Position numbers and translations under genes: made by a program. This document shows positions 35,220 through 47,442 of a stretch of 64,000 nucleotides of DNA, piece after piece. This DNA comes from Deroplatys truncata (taxonomy: Eukaryota > Arthropoda > Insecta > Mantodea > Mantidae). The stretch lies in NCBI GenBank assembly GCA_030765065.1, contig CM060987.1:74534557-74598556 (forward strand). Direction: 5' to 3'. The notes beneath the pieces are model-generated. The model did no database searches, was not told the origin of the DNA, and worked only from the letters and a program-made list of their open reading frames with translations. Numbering within the stretch: position 1 is the first letter of the stretch; the number at the start of each line of letters is the position of its first letter.

Positions 35220-36470
35220 GCAAAAAACATGATTTCAGTAGCAAAAAAGGTCGCATCAAAAGGATTATTAATGTGTACACCGGAAAGAAAGATTGGTCAT
35301 TCCTTATGGAAGATACTAAATTTAGTCACTGAATTTTACATGTCGGAAGAAGTTAGCCGACAAATGCATGGAAAAAAAGATTACATGACAGGAAGCATGG
35401 GAAAAAACAAGTGCAGAAGAAACTAATTCTGGCAATTTAGAACAACTCTTATCGTTATTTCAAGGACAGATATCCTACCAATGAAATAGGTTTCTCAAAA
35501 TTTGTACAACTTCAGTCTCAACATTATGTTTTTGCAGGATGTGGGGCTCCCACACTGTCTGCATGTGTATGATCCATCAGAATTAAAGGAAGAACTTTTC
35601 TTAAAAATGTTTAAAAATGCACCACCACTGCATTTCAAGAACCATTTGTAATCCACCTCAACCATCTTGCTTTTTTAATAAATGTAAAATGCACCTGGAC
35701 CCTTCAGGACTGAAAGAACATATTGACTGTTTTCCAATGTGCTTTGGTGGATACAATAATATACAAACAGCAATATTAGAGACCTTAGAGAAACTTACAG
35801 ATTTAGTGTATCCATCAATTCAAAATTCAATTAAATTAACCTACAAATGTATTTATCGGCGTCTTATTGGAGAAGTTCACAATATTGAAAAAAACACTTG
35901 TTTACAGCATCACAGCAAAATTTGTACTATCAAGAAACAAAAAACTGCCTGAAACCAAGAAATTTCCGTTTTAATGGATATTTTGGAAAATTACTGATTT
36001 ATCATCCAAGATGAGGTTTCCTGGTTTTAAAGGAGCAACAACCAGGCAACGCTACATCCTTTTGTTATCTATGATAATGATGGGGATTCTGTCAGTTGTA
36101 TGTCATTGCAAATTTCCAATTGTTTAAAACACTACAGTTAGCAGTTCACTTGTTTCAGAGATATTTAATAAAGCTCATCACAGATAAATTTCAAAATTTG
36201 GTTAAAATAATTTACTGATGGTGCTTCATCCCAATATAAAAATTGGAAAAACTTTTCAAATTTCAAAATTTTCAAATCAAAAGTGATCTAGAAAATTTTG
36301 CAACAAAGGCAGAATGGCGCTTGTTTGCAATATCTCATGGAAAGGGGCCATACGATGGCGTTGGGGGAACTATCAAGAGACTAGCAGTTTGAACAAGTCT
36401 CCAACATCCAAGACAAAATCAAATAACCACACCTTATGAATTGTATCAATGGACAGCATCAGATTTGACA
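35220..36470 (+). pseudogene. SHGKG-family repeat-borne protein, copy 1
   Basis: Scattered + strand frames give, in order: FYMSEEVSRQMHGKKDYMTG (35325-35395), HTVCMCMIHQN (about 35548-35580), CKMHLDPSGLKEHIDCF (35680-35740), NNQATLHPFVIYDNDGD (about 36035-36085), VHLFQRYLIKLITDKFQN (36145-36200), FTDGASSQYKNWKNF (36205-36250), AEWRLFAISHGKGPYDGVGG (36309-36370) and PYELYQW. The TDGA block and the SHGKGxxDGxGGxxKR block are the fingerprints of an unnamed, highly repeated animal protein family. The invariant aspartates could be catalytic, but I know of no demonstrated activity. Four or more frameshifts break it. Confidence 0.6.
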
Positions 36471-36830
36471 ACTACAACATACAAGTATAACATAACATGT
36501 TCTAAAAGAGGAGTACAAAGTTGCAGAATAAGTGCTTTGCCCTAGTTTCGAACACATGCGTAGTTCGTTCCACTTTTGAAGTAAAAAATGGTGACAAAGA
36601 CATTCATATGCAACATAGAGTGCGGAAATAACAATATATACAAAGATATAACTAATCAACCTTGAAGTCTGCTGGTGACCTTGATTCGCTCCAAGCCTCT
36701 TCCCATGTTATGGCAGCTGACAGCATAATGTAAGCATACAGTGTGAGCTTGAATATTTATTCGTTCGTTATTTTCTTCCATGTTTCATACATAAAACTGA
36801 AATCATTGTGTAAAAATCTAATGCTACATT

Positions 36831-38455
36831 ATCAGAACTTTCTCTACTCTCCATAGTTTATTAGTGGGTATACCAAGTATTCTTACTGAAGTTTTTTTCT
36901 GTGTACAGCATTTAAATCCAAATGCACATTTGCAGAAATAGCTACATTAAACATTTCATTATAGATACAAAGGGAACAGTGATAGTCAAATGTTTTAGAA
37001 CTGGATGCTATTGCTGGCCTTGAAATACCATGCTGTTTCCATGCAATTGTGAGAAACAATGAATGTTGATGGGGCTCAAAGGAATGGCCAAGTATTAATT
37101 CAAATCATTAATAACGAATATCTCAGAAATGGCTTATGCCACAAGGAAAGTATTTTTAAGAGATACAGATTTTTTGTGCAGTACGTTTTCATCTATCACT
37201 TAACATTTACCAGTATGCAAGATTATACAAAATTCCTTATGAATGAAGAGGACTTCATGGGCTATTTCCAGAAAATTCAAGTAATACATTTATACCATGA
37301 TGTAAATATTGTCATGGACCAAATAAGGAATGGAACTAAGAGTTTCGAAGTGTCACCAAATGTCACAAGTAACTGGAGGGATAGCTCAGAGGATGTAAGG
37401 GGTGTGACAGCCCCGACATGTGGCAGGAGATCCGTGTGTCTCCTCCGACACATGCCTTCTAACTTAGGGTTTCATACTCGAACCTACTAACCCAGAGCAT
37501 TCACTGACTAAGGAAGGAAACCTGGGATGGAGGAGGTCTTTAACGTTTCCTATACTCTATACTACATGCCCAAGGGAAGGGTTTGACCAATGATCCCATA
37601 CAATTACATGATAGCCCCCATGTCCATAAAAATATATAATTTATTGTAAACATGACTCGAGGCCAGAAAGGAGATTACTGAATAAATAAGTAAAGTGTGC
37701 CTTAGCTGTCATGGAGGGTGATGATGCATGGTGCTCATTGGTTATCACATCTTAAAATAATACTTTGCAACACGTGATCATTCAGGGATCAGAGCACCAT
37801 GTGCTCTCGCTATAAGATGCCCAAAACTCTACCATTAGGCATAGAAACCAGGGTTTATACACAAAACCTGGATAGACATGCCTCTATGTCATTTGGTTGA
37901 ACGTCCTCACTGCAACTCAGCTATTTGCCAGGCAGTGGCTCAAGGTTGAATGCCATCTGATGCAGCATATTCCGGGTCTCGCCACTTAGCTACATTATAG
38001 TAATTTAAGTTTCAGGTTAGCAATTTAGGATTATATGGCTAAAAGTTATACATTAATATAAAAATAATGTTAACGCTAAATTCTCCATGACAGCATCTTT
38101 AATATATGGTATTTTAATCAAAATCATTAGTAATTTTTTAGAAAATCAAAAATTTCCAAAACATTTTCCATGTAAAGGGTAGTTTCGGGTGGGGGATTTT
38201 CTTGAAAACCTTTGTGGTGCATCTTTGGAGAGTACTAACTAAAATACCAAGTTGGGTGTTTATCCAACTTTTTGTTTTTGGGTTATGCTGTTTTCTCACT
38301 CACACACACACACGGAACTTTTTCTAAAAATGCTCTTTTTTATTCAGGAAAACTCGAAACATGCATTTTCTGTGAAATCTCTATAGAATTTTTGGGTGAA
38401 ACGCAATATCTTCGCTACCTACTATGTAACTATGTATGTGGTAGAGAAAGTAAAA
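36831..38455 (+). mobile_element. HINE-like repeat copy 8, interrupted by a 0.79-kb insertion
   Basis: It runs opposite to copies 3 and 5. ACTTTCTCTAC (36837-36847) opens the element and GTAGAGAAAGT (38441-38451) closes it, after a long hairpin CTACC-TACTATGTAACTATGTATGT-GGTAG. The interior matches the family from 36850 to 37310 and again from about 38098, with unrelated DNA between. It ends in GTAAAAAGC, like copy 11. Confidence 0.8.
37311..38097. mobile_element. Unclassified insertion inside HINE-like copy 8
   Basis: The family alignment breaks at TGTAAATATT/GTCATGG and resumes after CCATGACAGCATC/TTTAATATATGG. The inserted DNA is bounded by the short inverted repeat GTCATGG (37311-37317) and CCATGAC (38085-38091). 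It contains TAGCTCAGAGG near 37381, an A-box-like string, but no matching B box in that orientation. It has no coding motif, and I do not recognise the family. Confidence 0.55.
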
Positions 38456-38763
38456 AGCAAAGGAACGAGGAGAGCAAAGAAACTCAAAACATGCTGCCAT
38501 CCCCACTTTTCTGAAATCCGGGAGTGCATTTAAAATCCAGTTTAGTCCACTTAAGAATTGGAATATTTAAATAAACCTTACATCATTTTAAACAGGAAGG
38601 ACTGTAGTTTCATAAAACAGCAAAAAACAAAGTTTTAAATTGTTAAAGAAAAAAGCTTGTTAAATGTAAATATATGCCTTAAAATAATTTTTGTTAGCAA
38701 TGAACCAGGCTTCCCAAATCTTTTATACAGGCAGTTTTTTGGAAACTTTTGGAAAAAGTCTTT

Positions 38764-39500
38764 TTGATGTGATACATTCACATGACTTTCTCTACCCTTT
38801 TTATTAGTGGACGTACAAATTATTCTTACTCAAACTTATTTTTCTGTCTACTACATTTTAATCCAAATAAACCTTTACAGAAAAAGCTACATTACACATT
38901 TCGTTATAGATACAAAGAGAACATGATAGTCAAATGTTTAAGATGCTATATGCTGGTCTTAAAATTCCATACTGTTTCCATGCAAACACATGAAACAACT
39001 GAATGTTGAAAGGACTGTAGGAAAATGACCAAGAAATGAACAATTCGAACCTTTAATAACAGATATCTCAGAAACGGTTTATACCACAAAAAAAAACAAC
39101 GTATTTTAAATAAATTGTGTGTTTTAAAGAAATTACATTTTTTGTGTAGTGCGTTTTCATCTATTGCTTAATGTTTACAAGTTATACAACATTATACAAA
39201 ATTTCTTCCATATGAAGTGGACTTCACAGGTTATTGCCAGAAAATTAGAATATATATTTTATTTGTCATGTAAATATATTTAATATATGATATTTTAATC
39301 AAGATCATTAAGAGCCATTATTTAGTAAATCAAAATTATTGAAAAATCTTGCATCTAAAGGGTAGTCTGGGGTGGGGGGATTTTCTTGAAAATCTTGTGT
39401 CGCATCTTTGGAAGGTACTGAACTTAAATACCAAGTTTGGAGTTGATGCGAGTTTTCACGCGCTCGCACACACACACACACACACGCACACGCACACACA
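38764..39500 (+). repeat. HINE-like repeat copy 9, partial
   Basis: It opens TTGATGTGATACATTCACATG-ACTTTCTCTAC (subterminal repeat 38785-38795) and proceeds through AAATTGTGTGTTTTAAAGAAAT and TCATTAAGAGCC to the CGCATCTTTGGAAGGTACTG block. It degenerates into a CA/CACG microsatellite (39466-39500). The hairpin end is missing. Confidence 0.8.
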
Positions 39501-39796
39501 GAAGTTATTAATCATTTTAAAAAATATGAGTTCAATTTTCTCACTTTTTCTGTGATTTGTAATGGAATAGCCCACACACTTGAAGGCATGCACAAAGCTT
39601 CTCCCGGACTGTGTTCCCATGTTATCACTACAATTTTATGTTTAATGCCACTAGATGATAGCACTGCTGCAGAAGTAGGTAATGTGCACGAGCACAGAAA
39701 CTTCTCCCGGTTATCCCAGACCACCCATACTCTCCACTACAATTTAATTTACACATTACTTCATTCTTGCCCTAACACACTGTACTTAATTATGTA

Positions 39797-39797
<1 letters not shown>

Positions 39798-39856
<59 letters not shown>

Positions 39857-39883
39857 CATCATCATCATCATCATCATCATCAT
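39798..39883. repeat. (ATT)n followed by (ATC)n microsatellite
   Basis: About 19 ATT units run directly into about 9 ATC units. Confidence 0.95.
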
Positions 39884-40352
39884 CGTTGATATTAGCTTTA
39901 TCATTATTGTTGTTGGGAGTGGCTGCAATCAATTAATTTGATGCAGCAGATCCTATTTCACATTTTCTGGCTTCTGGCTCTAAAATCTTGTGAACACCCA
40001 AAATGTATACTCAAGAACCGTTACTGCTTATCTCTGCTTTTCTGAAACGGTAATTTGCCCATCTGCTTCAGCAGGTTCACAAATACCATGAATGTTTTCA
40101 ACAGTAATGTTTGTTCATGCTTGTTATTGTTGAGGCTTGTTTTCTACAATTCCCACTATGCCAAAAATCATTTGTGCCGTTCATGCACTTATATTTTTTA
40201 AAGTTTTTCTTCTCCAACCTGCCCCTAGTCTTCTTAAAATTTCCATAGTATTATGCCTTATTGGTGAGAAATTTAATGTGCTGTGCAATGCTTTGTACTG
40301 CTGAGAGACACAAACTACTGCATGACAACCAGAAGTGCAATATGCTCCAGAC

Positions 40353-41878
40353 TAGGGATGGGCAGAAAATAACATAACTGTTGCAATGTAATGGTTATGA
40401 AAGTAATGAATACCAAGTAACTAGTTACCCAATAATGATTACCAAATTAACAAATAAAAAGTAACTAGTTATCCAATAACAGTTACCAAAATAACAAATA
40501 CAACTAGTTATTGCATTAACAGTTACTGAGCCTAGCTGACATCACTCACGCATGTGCGCAGCATTGGTATTGCTTATCAGGAACTAATTACCTCAACCAA
40601 GGCCATCTCTTCATTGCACTGATCCTCGCACAGAGTTGCAAGTACATACATATTTGTTTATTACAGCACATTACTTATCGCTTCGAATACAGATGACTAG
40701 TCACTCAGTACTCTGGCAACAAAGCTGCACACATTGCATTACAATATTTGTTCACATACAATTATAGGTGCACAAGTTTTTATACATTGCAGTATAAATA
40801 AACAATTTATGGGTGGGCTGCTAAGCTCAACTACAGTACATAAATTTTAACAGTGGTGAATCAAGATCCAGAGTTGTACAATTTCAGCATCTACCCTCTA
40901 AAATAGCTTAAAGAAATGTGAAATTTTTCCAACTTTCGAATTGAAAAGTGCATATGAAGGTGTGAGTTAAGAACAATAAAAGGCCAACAGATACACAACA
41001 GGGTTAGAGTAATTCCCGAATCAAACCTCAAAGTTGAAAGAGTTGCCTCATTACCAAATCTACCATAATTGTAAGTTGAATATTCTGTGCTAATATTGTA
41101 CATGTGCATCTTCCGACCTCGATTTGCATGAATGTAATGCTTTTTTCATTTACTTATGGCTGTTCCCATTTGCACGTGCTAAGAATGCTAGTTCTCGTAG
41201 TCATGGTCACTGGAGTGTATAGCTTCAGCATTCTGCCAAGTTGAGGGTCGCAGGTTCAAGTCCCGACATGAGCATGGGTATCTGTGTTGTATATGTGTAA
41301 CACTGATTGCGGCAATAAGCAGTAAAAAGTAAAACAGAGGAAACACAGTAACAATAAACCGGAAAAAAAACAGAGGAAACGAATAAAGAAAAGAAAGAAA
41401 AAAAACCAGAAGAAATGAGATTTTAAAAAAGAAATAAAAGAAGAAAAAAAATGAGAGAAGCGCATTTACAGAATGAATAGCTTAGCCAATAGGGAGAAGG
41501 CTATGTATGAACTTAGTATATATGTAGTACGTATGTAGGTAATAGAATGTAGGAGTACGAATGTATTTTGCTATTATAAACCACTGCAGTTATCAAAGTG
41601 TTGACACAGATAGAAAAGTTTCTTTTTTGATTGCATCAAATAACAAAGTAAGTCTATTGATATAATTCATATTGTAACGTAATTACAGCTTATCATTACT
41701 GGTAACCATTAATGTAAACGTTGAAATGTAAATGTGATGTGTAAATGTAATGCAAATGTGATAACCATGAAAACAAATAACTTAATCATTGCTGGTAACC
41801 ATTACATGTAACGGTTAACACATAGTAATTGTTACAGTTATAACCGTTACTCGAAAATAACTGTTTGTCACACCCCTA
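40353..41878. mobile_element. Non-autonomous hAT element
   Basis: This 1.5-kb element has the inverted ends TAGGGATGGGCAGAAAATAAC (left) and TAGGGGTGTGACAAACAGTTAT (right, - strand). Both ends continue into AACNGTTAC-rich subterminal repeats (GTAACTAGTTA, GTAATGGTTA and the like). The 8-bp flanks CTCCAGAC (40345-40352) and CTTCAGAC (41879-41886) differ at one base and are the target duplication expected for hAT. There is no transposase (no dimerisation motif). It includes a tRNA-like segment at about 41205-41265. Confidence 0.85.
41205..41265 (+). repeat. tRNA-like segment within the hAT element
   Basis: ATGGTCACTGGAGTG resembles an A box and GGTTCAAGTCCCGA is a near-perfect B box 45 bp further on, in tRNA-like spacing. 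A purine-rich A-run-containing tract (41320-41455) follows, as in SINE tails. It may be a SINE inserted into the hAT element. Confidence 0.45.
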
Positions 41879-41886
41879 CTTCAGAC

Positions 41887-43590
41887 ATTCCTGACGCTCC
41901 TTCATTCATACTCTCAAAATGATTAGCTCTCTTTTCAGAGCTGCTGGTCTACCCTCATATCATCATTGCCATCATATTTGTAATAGTTTGTAATTATTGT
42001 TGTTATTATTTAAATACAGCTTAAACTACTACGGGCACTACAGTAATTGTAGACATGGACTTCCTCAGATTTCAACTACTATCTGTCCTGTGCATAAGCA
42101 ATAACTTGTACTGAAATATGTGTATTGAAATTTTTATACCCATTATCTTTTGATTGAATACTAGAGAACAGTGAAGTTTTATATTTGAATATAGTGTTGC
42201 GTGCACTCGCCAACATAAATAATGTAACTAATATTTGTTGCATTACTATGGATTATCTACATACTCAACTTATTGTAACTTTAGCTGTCATGAACCACAT
42301 ATACTCCGGTGGAATTTGAGTGTGCCATAACTATTCTGTTTGATCACCAGAATTAGCAAGATTTGTATTAATCAGAGCAATTTTTGGCCCCAGCCAGTCC
42401 AGATGATTGAGGTTCTGTATTGAAGCACATTTGCTACAACTGAAGAGTAGAAAACAGAAATCCCTGATGAATGGGATTACCAGATGTCCAGAAAATCTTG
42501 GACATGTTCTGCGTTTGAGTCATTCCACATCAAACTGAACACATTAGAATAAATGGCACATATTTCATATTTTGTGGAAAATCAAATTAATTTAGGATTT
42601 ACAGCATACTTAATGTTTCTCTTAAGCACATACAATGTTACATAAAAGCAGTTTATTCTCGGAATACAGAATGGTCAGTTATAAGAACAAATCATTGTTT
42701 TGTAGATAAAAGCAATGTGGTTTTCCTTATTCAAAATGCTATTTATTTGAAATAAGAAAACAATCACATTTTTAAGTATGAATATTTTAAACCACAATAT
42801 CATATTTAACCCCATAATATTAAAATATGGAAAAAAATACAGAAGGAATCTGTGATATATTTTGTTTTAAACTGGTTGATATCAGGATGGGATCTTCCTT
42901 AGAAGCATGCTTTTAAACAGTTTGGTTGTGTTAGCGAGTGGGGTTTTAGAACACGAGACTACTGCTGAGAGCACCACAGCAGCATGCTGGCCAATGTGTT
43001 ATGCAGTACAAATGTGATGTACTTCCACCACCACCACCACTACTACTACTACTACTCTCCAGCCACGCCGCACTGAATCTCACTATACACTGCTTATAAG
43101 TTATGTTATTTAAAATTAACTACATAGGATCCCATCTTTGTTTTATGCAATATATACAAAAAAACTACAAGGAATTTATTTATAATCTTTATAGAAATTT
43201 AAACCTGTAGGCTAATTGGGATATAAACTTTCTAAATGTTTGGATTTTAAAAATTGATGTAAATAATCAATTATATAAATTATAATAAATATTAGGTAAA
43301 GGATTACATATTAAGCTTTGCATTGCACTTTATAACATAATTTTATCACTTACTGCCTGTGAGATATTCTAACTTAAAGGTAGAGAGGTGTGCTGTTTTT
43401 CACAAGTTGGATTGCACAATATTTTTTAAGATATTGCAATTTAAAAAATTTAAGAATTTAAAACATAATTCACTTTTTGTAATCCATGGACAAAATTTGA
43501 AGTGAATCGAAGATATGATGTCCAAATTTTGTGAAACATCACACCATAATGTTTTTCCAGATGGTAATAGCTTTTGAATTTTGATTTTTT
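41887..43590. other. RFX intron, nothing recognised
   Basis: AT-rich sequence with short CCA and CTA trinucleotide runs at 43027-43055. No coding motif or shared repeat was found. Confidence 0.5.
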
Positions 43591-43592
43591 TT

Positions 43593-44449
43593 ACTTTCTC
43601 TACCACTTACATAGTAGGTAGAGAAGGTATTGCATTCCGCCCAAAAATTTGATACCAAGATTTCACCGGAAATACATGTTTTGAGGCCCTCTGTATCCAA
43701 AAAAATAGAATCACTTTTAGAGAAAGGTCAAAAGTGTTTCTCAATTTAATTTTTTTAAATGGGAACCTACATTTTGTATGACTCTAAAATGACCATCATA
43801 ACGTCCTCCAAACAAAACACGACTTTCCCCCATAATATCAAGCAACTTTTATTAAAGACATTTCTTTCTTTCTATAATACTTAGTTTTGGAGATATTGTA
43901 CAGTCTCAACAAATGCTCCACCCTATATATTAAAGCTATTTACATGAGAAATAAAATTTATATATTGAAATTTCTGGAAGGGCCTATGAAGTCCTCTTCA
44001 TTCAGAAGGAATTTTATATAATCTTGTATAACTGATAAACATTAAGCGATAGTCAAAAATGTACCACATAAAAAATGTAGATCTCTTTAAAACAAACAAT
44101 TTACTTAAAATAAGTTTTTTGTGGCATAAGCCATTTCGGAGATATCCGTTGCTAAAGGTTCAATTTGTTCAATACTTGTCATGCTAAGTCCCATTGATTT
44201 TCAATTGTTTCTTGCGATTGCATGGAAACAGTATGGAATTTTAAGCCAGCATATAGCATCCAGTTCTTAAACATTTGACTATTGCTGTTCTCTTTGTATT
44301 TATAATGAAACATGTAATGTAGATATTTTTGCAAAGGTTCATTTGAATTGAATGTAGTAGATAGAAAAATAAGCTTTAGTAAGAATCGTTTCTATGCCCA
44401 TCAATAAAGATAGAAGGTAGAGAAAGTCATGTGAATGTAATGCATCAAA
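43593..44449 (-). mobile_element. HINE-like repeat copy 10, both ends present
   Basis: It carries perfect subterminal inverted repeats ACTTTCTCTAC (43593-43603) and GTAGAGAAAGT (44417-44427). The subtype B hairpin is TCTCTACC-acttacatagta-GGTAGAGA. The segment 43710-43925 is unlike the other copies, so the interior has been replaced or was acquired separately. It lies at the truncated 3' side of the Gypsy remnant. Confidence 0.8.
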
Positions 44450-45904
44450 TTTTTTAAGTTGTTTCAGTTTCCTGTCTTACAGTTGTTACAGTTGGTTGTC
44501 AGCAACCACATCATAATTGATGATAGAAACTGACTAAATGTGACAGGTTGTCTGCAACTATGTTTTCTTTGCCACTTATGTGTGAATGTTTTTGTAAATT
44601 GGGAAATGTATTGTAAATGTCACAGCTATCGTGGAGATGCTTTCTCATTTTTTGAATGCAAATATAAGCAGTTTATGATCTATATATTATGATGAAATAT
44701 TTCCCTTCAAGAAAATGCTTAAATTGTTTGTCAGAGAGCTAGATTCCTAACAGTTCTCTATCATATGTGCTGTACTCTCCCTGTGCATTGTTTAATTTCT
44801 TTGAGTAGAAGGGGAGCGGTTTCCATCCTTTTTCTTCATATTGTTGTAGGAAACTGCAAAGTCGCTTGCATCTACCATCAAAGCGAAGTGAAGTGTTGGG
44901 TCTGGAAATGTTAATATTGCTGCATTTGTTAGATCCTGTTTACATGTTTCCAATTGTTGAATAACTTCAAGAATCCATCAGTTTCTCATTTATCTTTATT
45001 TTCTGCACTTTTCAGCCAGTTGTGTAGCACAGCCTGTGTTTCTGCTGCATTTTTAAGGTACCAATGATAGAAATTAACTGTGCCTAAAAACAAATGAAGG
45101 TCATGAATTGTTTTTGGTAGCTTATAATTAAGAATCACTTTTACTTTATCTGTTAGAGGTCTAGAACATTTACTAGCGACTAAGTGTCTAACATTCCAGT
45201 TCTACACCAACGACTTAGATACATTTATGTGTCCAAATTTATTAAATCTCAAAACACAATCTTAAGATGCTCATTATGTACTTCATTAGATTGAAGCAAT
45301 GAGACAATTATCAATATATGGAAAGATGAAGTTCAAACCTATAAAAACCTAATGAAGCATCGGAAGCGGCTTGGTGCATTTCAAAATCCAAATGGCATTA
45401 CGTTGAATTCATATAATTCAAATGGAGTTATGATAGCAGTTTTAGGTTTGTCTTCTTTGGCTACTGGAATCTGGAAGTACGTCTTGAAGAGATCAGTTTT
45501 GCTAAACATCTTTTTCCCCTTATTATATGCTGAAAATCTTCAATCTGAAGTATTGGATATCAATCAGGGATAGTTTGGACATTCATCTCCAAGTCACCAC
45601 ATGGTCGGAAAGTTCCATGTTTCTTCAGGACTATATGCAGGGGACTAACCCATTGGTGGTATAAATAAAAGCAAGCATTAGCTCATTTCTCACTAATTCC
45701 AAGCAACTGCTCGGTTTCGTATAAATCAAAATTTTCTGCTCAACCTCCTCGCGAGCAAAAGCTTGCTGACCTTGATCGCTGAGCTATTGCTCGCAATTTG
45801 GTATAAATAAAAATAAGTCCTGCTCACTGTTAGTAAGCTTTTGCTTGCTATTTCTTGAGGTACCTGCGTGGGTACCTCAGCTTGCTGAACTACAGTCTAA
45901 TACC

Positions 45905-46620
45905 ATGGCAGAATTCATGATGGTGGTTCCTGAACAGAAGATAAAAATGTATACAAGACGCAAGGACTTGGATATGAGCAGATACAAACAGTTATACCGT
46001 TTTGAAAGAGAAAATGTATACTGGCTTGCGCAACATTTTCTTCCAGAGGCAAATGAAACCTGAGGTGGAGCTCCTAACAATGCTGAAAAAATGCAGACTT
46101 TTTTAAGGTATGTAGGACATCCTGGTTTCCAAGCTGGCATTGAGGAGGATCTCAGGCTACGGTCTCAAATACCTTCTGGGAAGTTGTTAATGCAATCAGC
46201 ACTAGAGCAAGGAATTGGGTGCAGTTTCCTACAACTGCTGCTGCTCTTCAGGAAGCCAAGGTGGAGTGGTCAGAATGTTATAATTTCCCTGATGCAATTG
46301 GGGCATGGATTGCACTCGTATTCTAATAAGGAAACCAAATGTACATGGCGACGAGTACATCAACAGAAAAGGAGTTCCCAGCATCAATGTGCAGGCTACA
46401 CGCAACGCAAGTGAAAGATTTATGAGTATTGTTGCCAGATGGCCCGGGTCTGTGCAAGATTCTCGGATAAGGAAAATTTCAGATGCTTACACAGCAATGG
46501 CTGGTAATGCTGCTAGGGGATTCAGGCTACGGTATTGCGCCATGGTTGATGACCTCTTATCAAAATCCTACTACTCCAGAACAAATAGCATACAATAGGT
46601 GCATTACAAAGGAGAGGGTA
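45905..46620 (+). pseudogene. Harbinger (HARBI1-like) transposase
   Basis: Broken frames give DMSRYKQLYRFERENVYWLA, FLRYVGHPGFQAGI, then about 46210 onward YNFPDAIG and MDCTRILIRKPNVHGDEYIN, RKGVPSINVQATRNASERFM, VARWPGSVQDSRIRKISDAY and, near the end, ITKERVIIEGCF. These are the acidic DDE-type blocks of the Harbinger nuclease (D in MDCT, D in QDSR, E in ERVIIE), which cuts DNA during transposition. Stops at 46063 and shifts near 46200, 46310 and 46540 disable it. The end (46620) is very close to the 3' end of the - strand partner gene, so the two converge. Confidence 0.85.
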
Positions 46621-47442
46621 ATCATTGAAGGATGTTTTTCCTTTCTCCAGTAGTAATGCTTCTTTTGTAAGCTTTAAGACTTCAATTCTGAGTTTGTCTT
46701 TTTCTTCTTTACTTTTGTTTCTTTCTTCTTTTTGTGTTATTACTGTTAGCTGCTTGAGTAGAACTAACCTCTGCATCCATTTACTTAATCCTGCTGTATC
46801 ATCATTGGAATCAGCTGATTTCCGCTTTCCTGTAGATTTACGATTCCGCATCAACACTTAACACCCCACCTTCAACACTTGGAATAGGCTCCTGGAGATT
46901 AGTTGCTGTAGAGGTGGAATCCATTGCTTCAAAGCCAACCTGAAGTCCTAGAAAGATTAAAAATGTATAAAATAATTTTTATAACAATGTAATTAGATTA
47001 ATTTAATAAATGGGGAAAAATAACGCGTTTAGTTTTTCTCTGGTTCTTACCTGTCATTGTTATGGATGGGTTTGAATGGGTTTGACTCTGCCTGGAGGAC
47101 ATCCAGGATCTCCTGTTCCCATTTCTTTAAAACAACTGCCTTATTGCCAGTTCGTTTCAAGTCACTTTTGGACTTTATTCTTGTTTTCATGTTACTTATT
47201 TTTTTCAGTATTTGCAGTTCGGTGATTGCAATTTTAAACAACCCCTCCAATTGTTGCTTTACTGCAGCTATTGCTAAATTCTTTCTACGCTTGCTTTCAG
47301 GTAGCTGTGCCTTCATTAAAATATCTTTATTCGCTTTTAACAGTTGAACAAAGCATCTCATAAACGCACTGCTTTCTTCAACCATCGTGATTGAAATGTT
47401 TGCTGCAAATGTAAACTTTCTTCTTGAAGGTATTTGCTTCAA
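46522..47442 (-). pseudogene. Harbinger Myb/SANT-like accessory protein
   Basis: The - strand region starts with MKQIPSRRKFTFAANISITM (47442). It includes the basic helix-rich stretch KSKSDLKRTGNKAVVLKKWE and ends this piece with PFKPIHNNDR at 47051. A GTAAG donor follows, with a TTTCTAG acceptor at 46948, suggesting an intron of about 103 bp. Downstream pieces are VGFEAMDSTSTATNLQEP (46880-46940) and MRNRKSTGKRKSADSNDDTA with a lysine/glutamate coiled-coil-like tail (46580-46857). Harbinger elements carry such a DNA-binding partner that brings the nuclease to the nucleus and the ends. The frame across the apparent splice does not hold, so the gene is decayed. Confidence 0.7.

Noticed and set aside
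37374-37490. tRNA-like segment with A box TAGCTCAGAGG
   Set aside because: The only B-box-like sequence nearby is on the opposite strand, so no tRNA or SINE call is supported.
39552-39941. 129-residue frame with a long isoleucine run
   Set aside because: It is created by the ATT/ATC microsatellite; the flanking residues match nothing recognisable.
41256-41465. Phenylalanine-rich, membrane-like 69-residue frame
   Set aside because: It is the reverse translation of a purine-rich A/G tract in the hAT element, not a protein.
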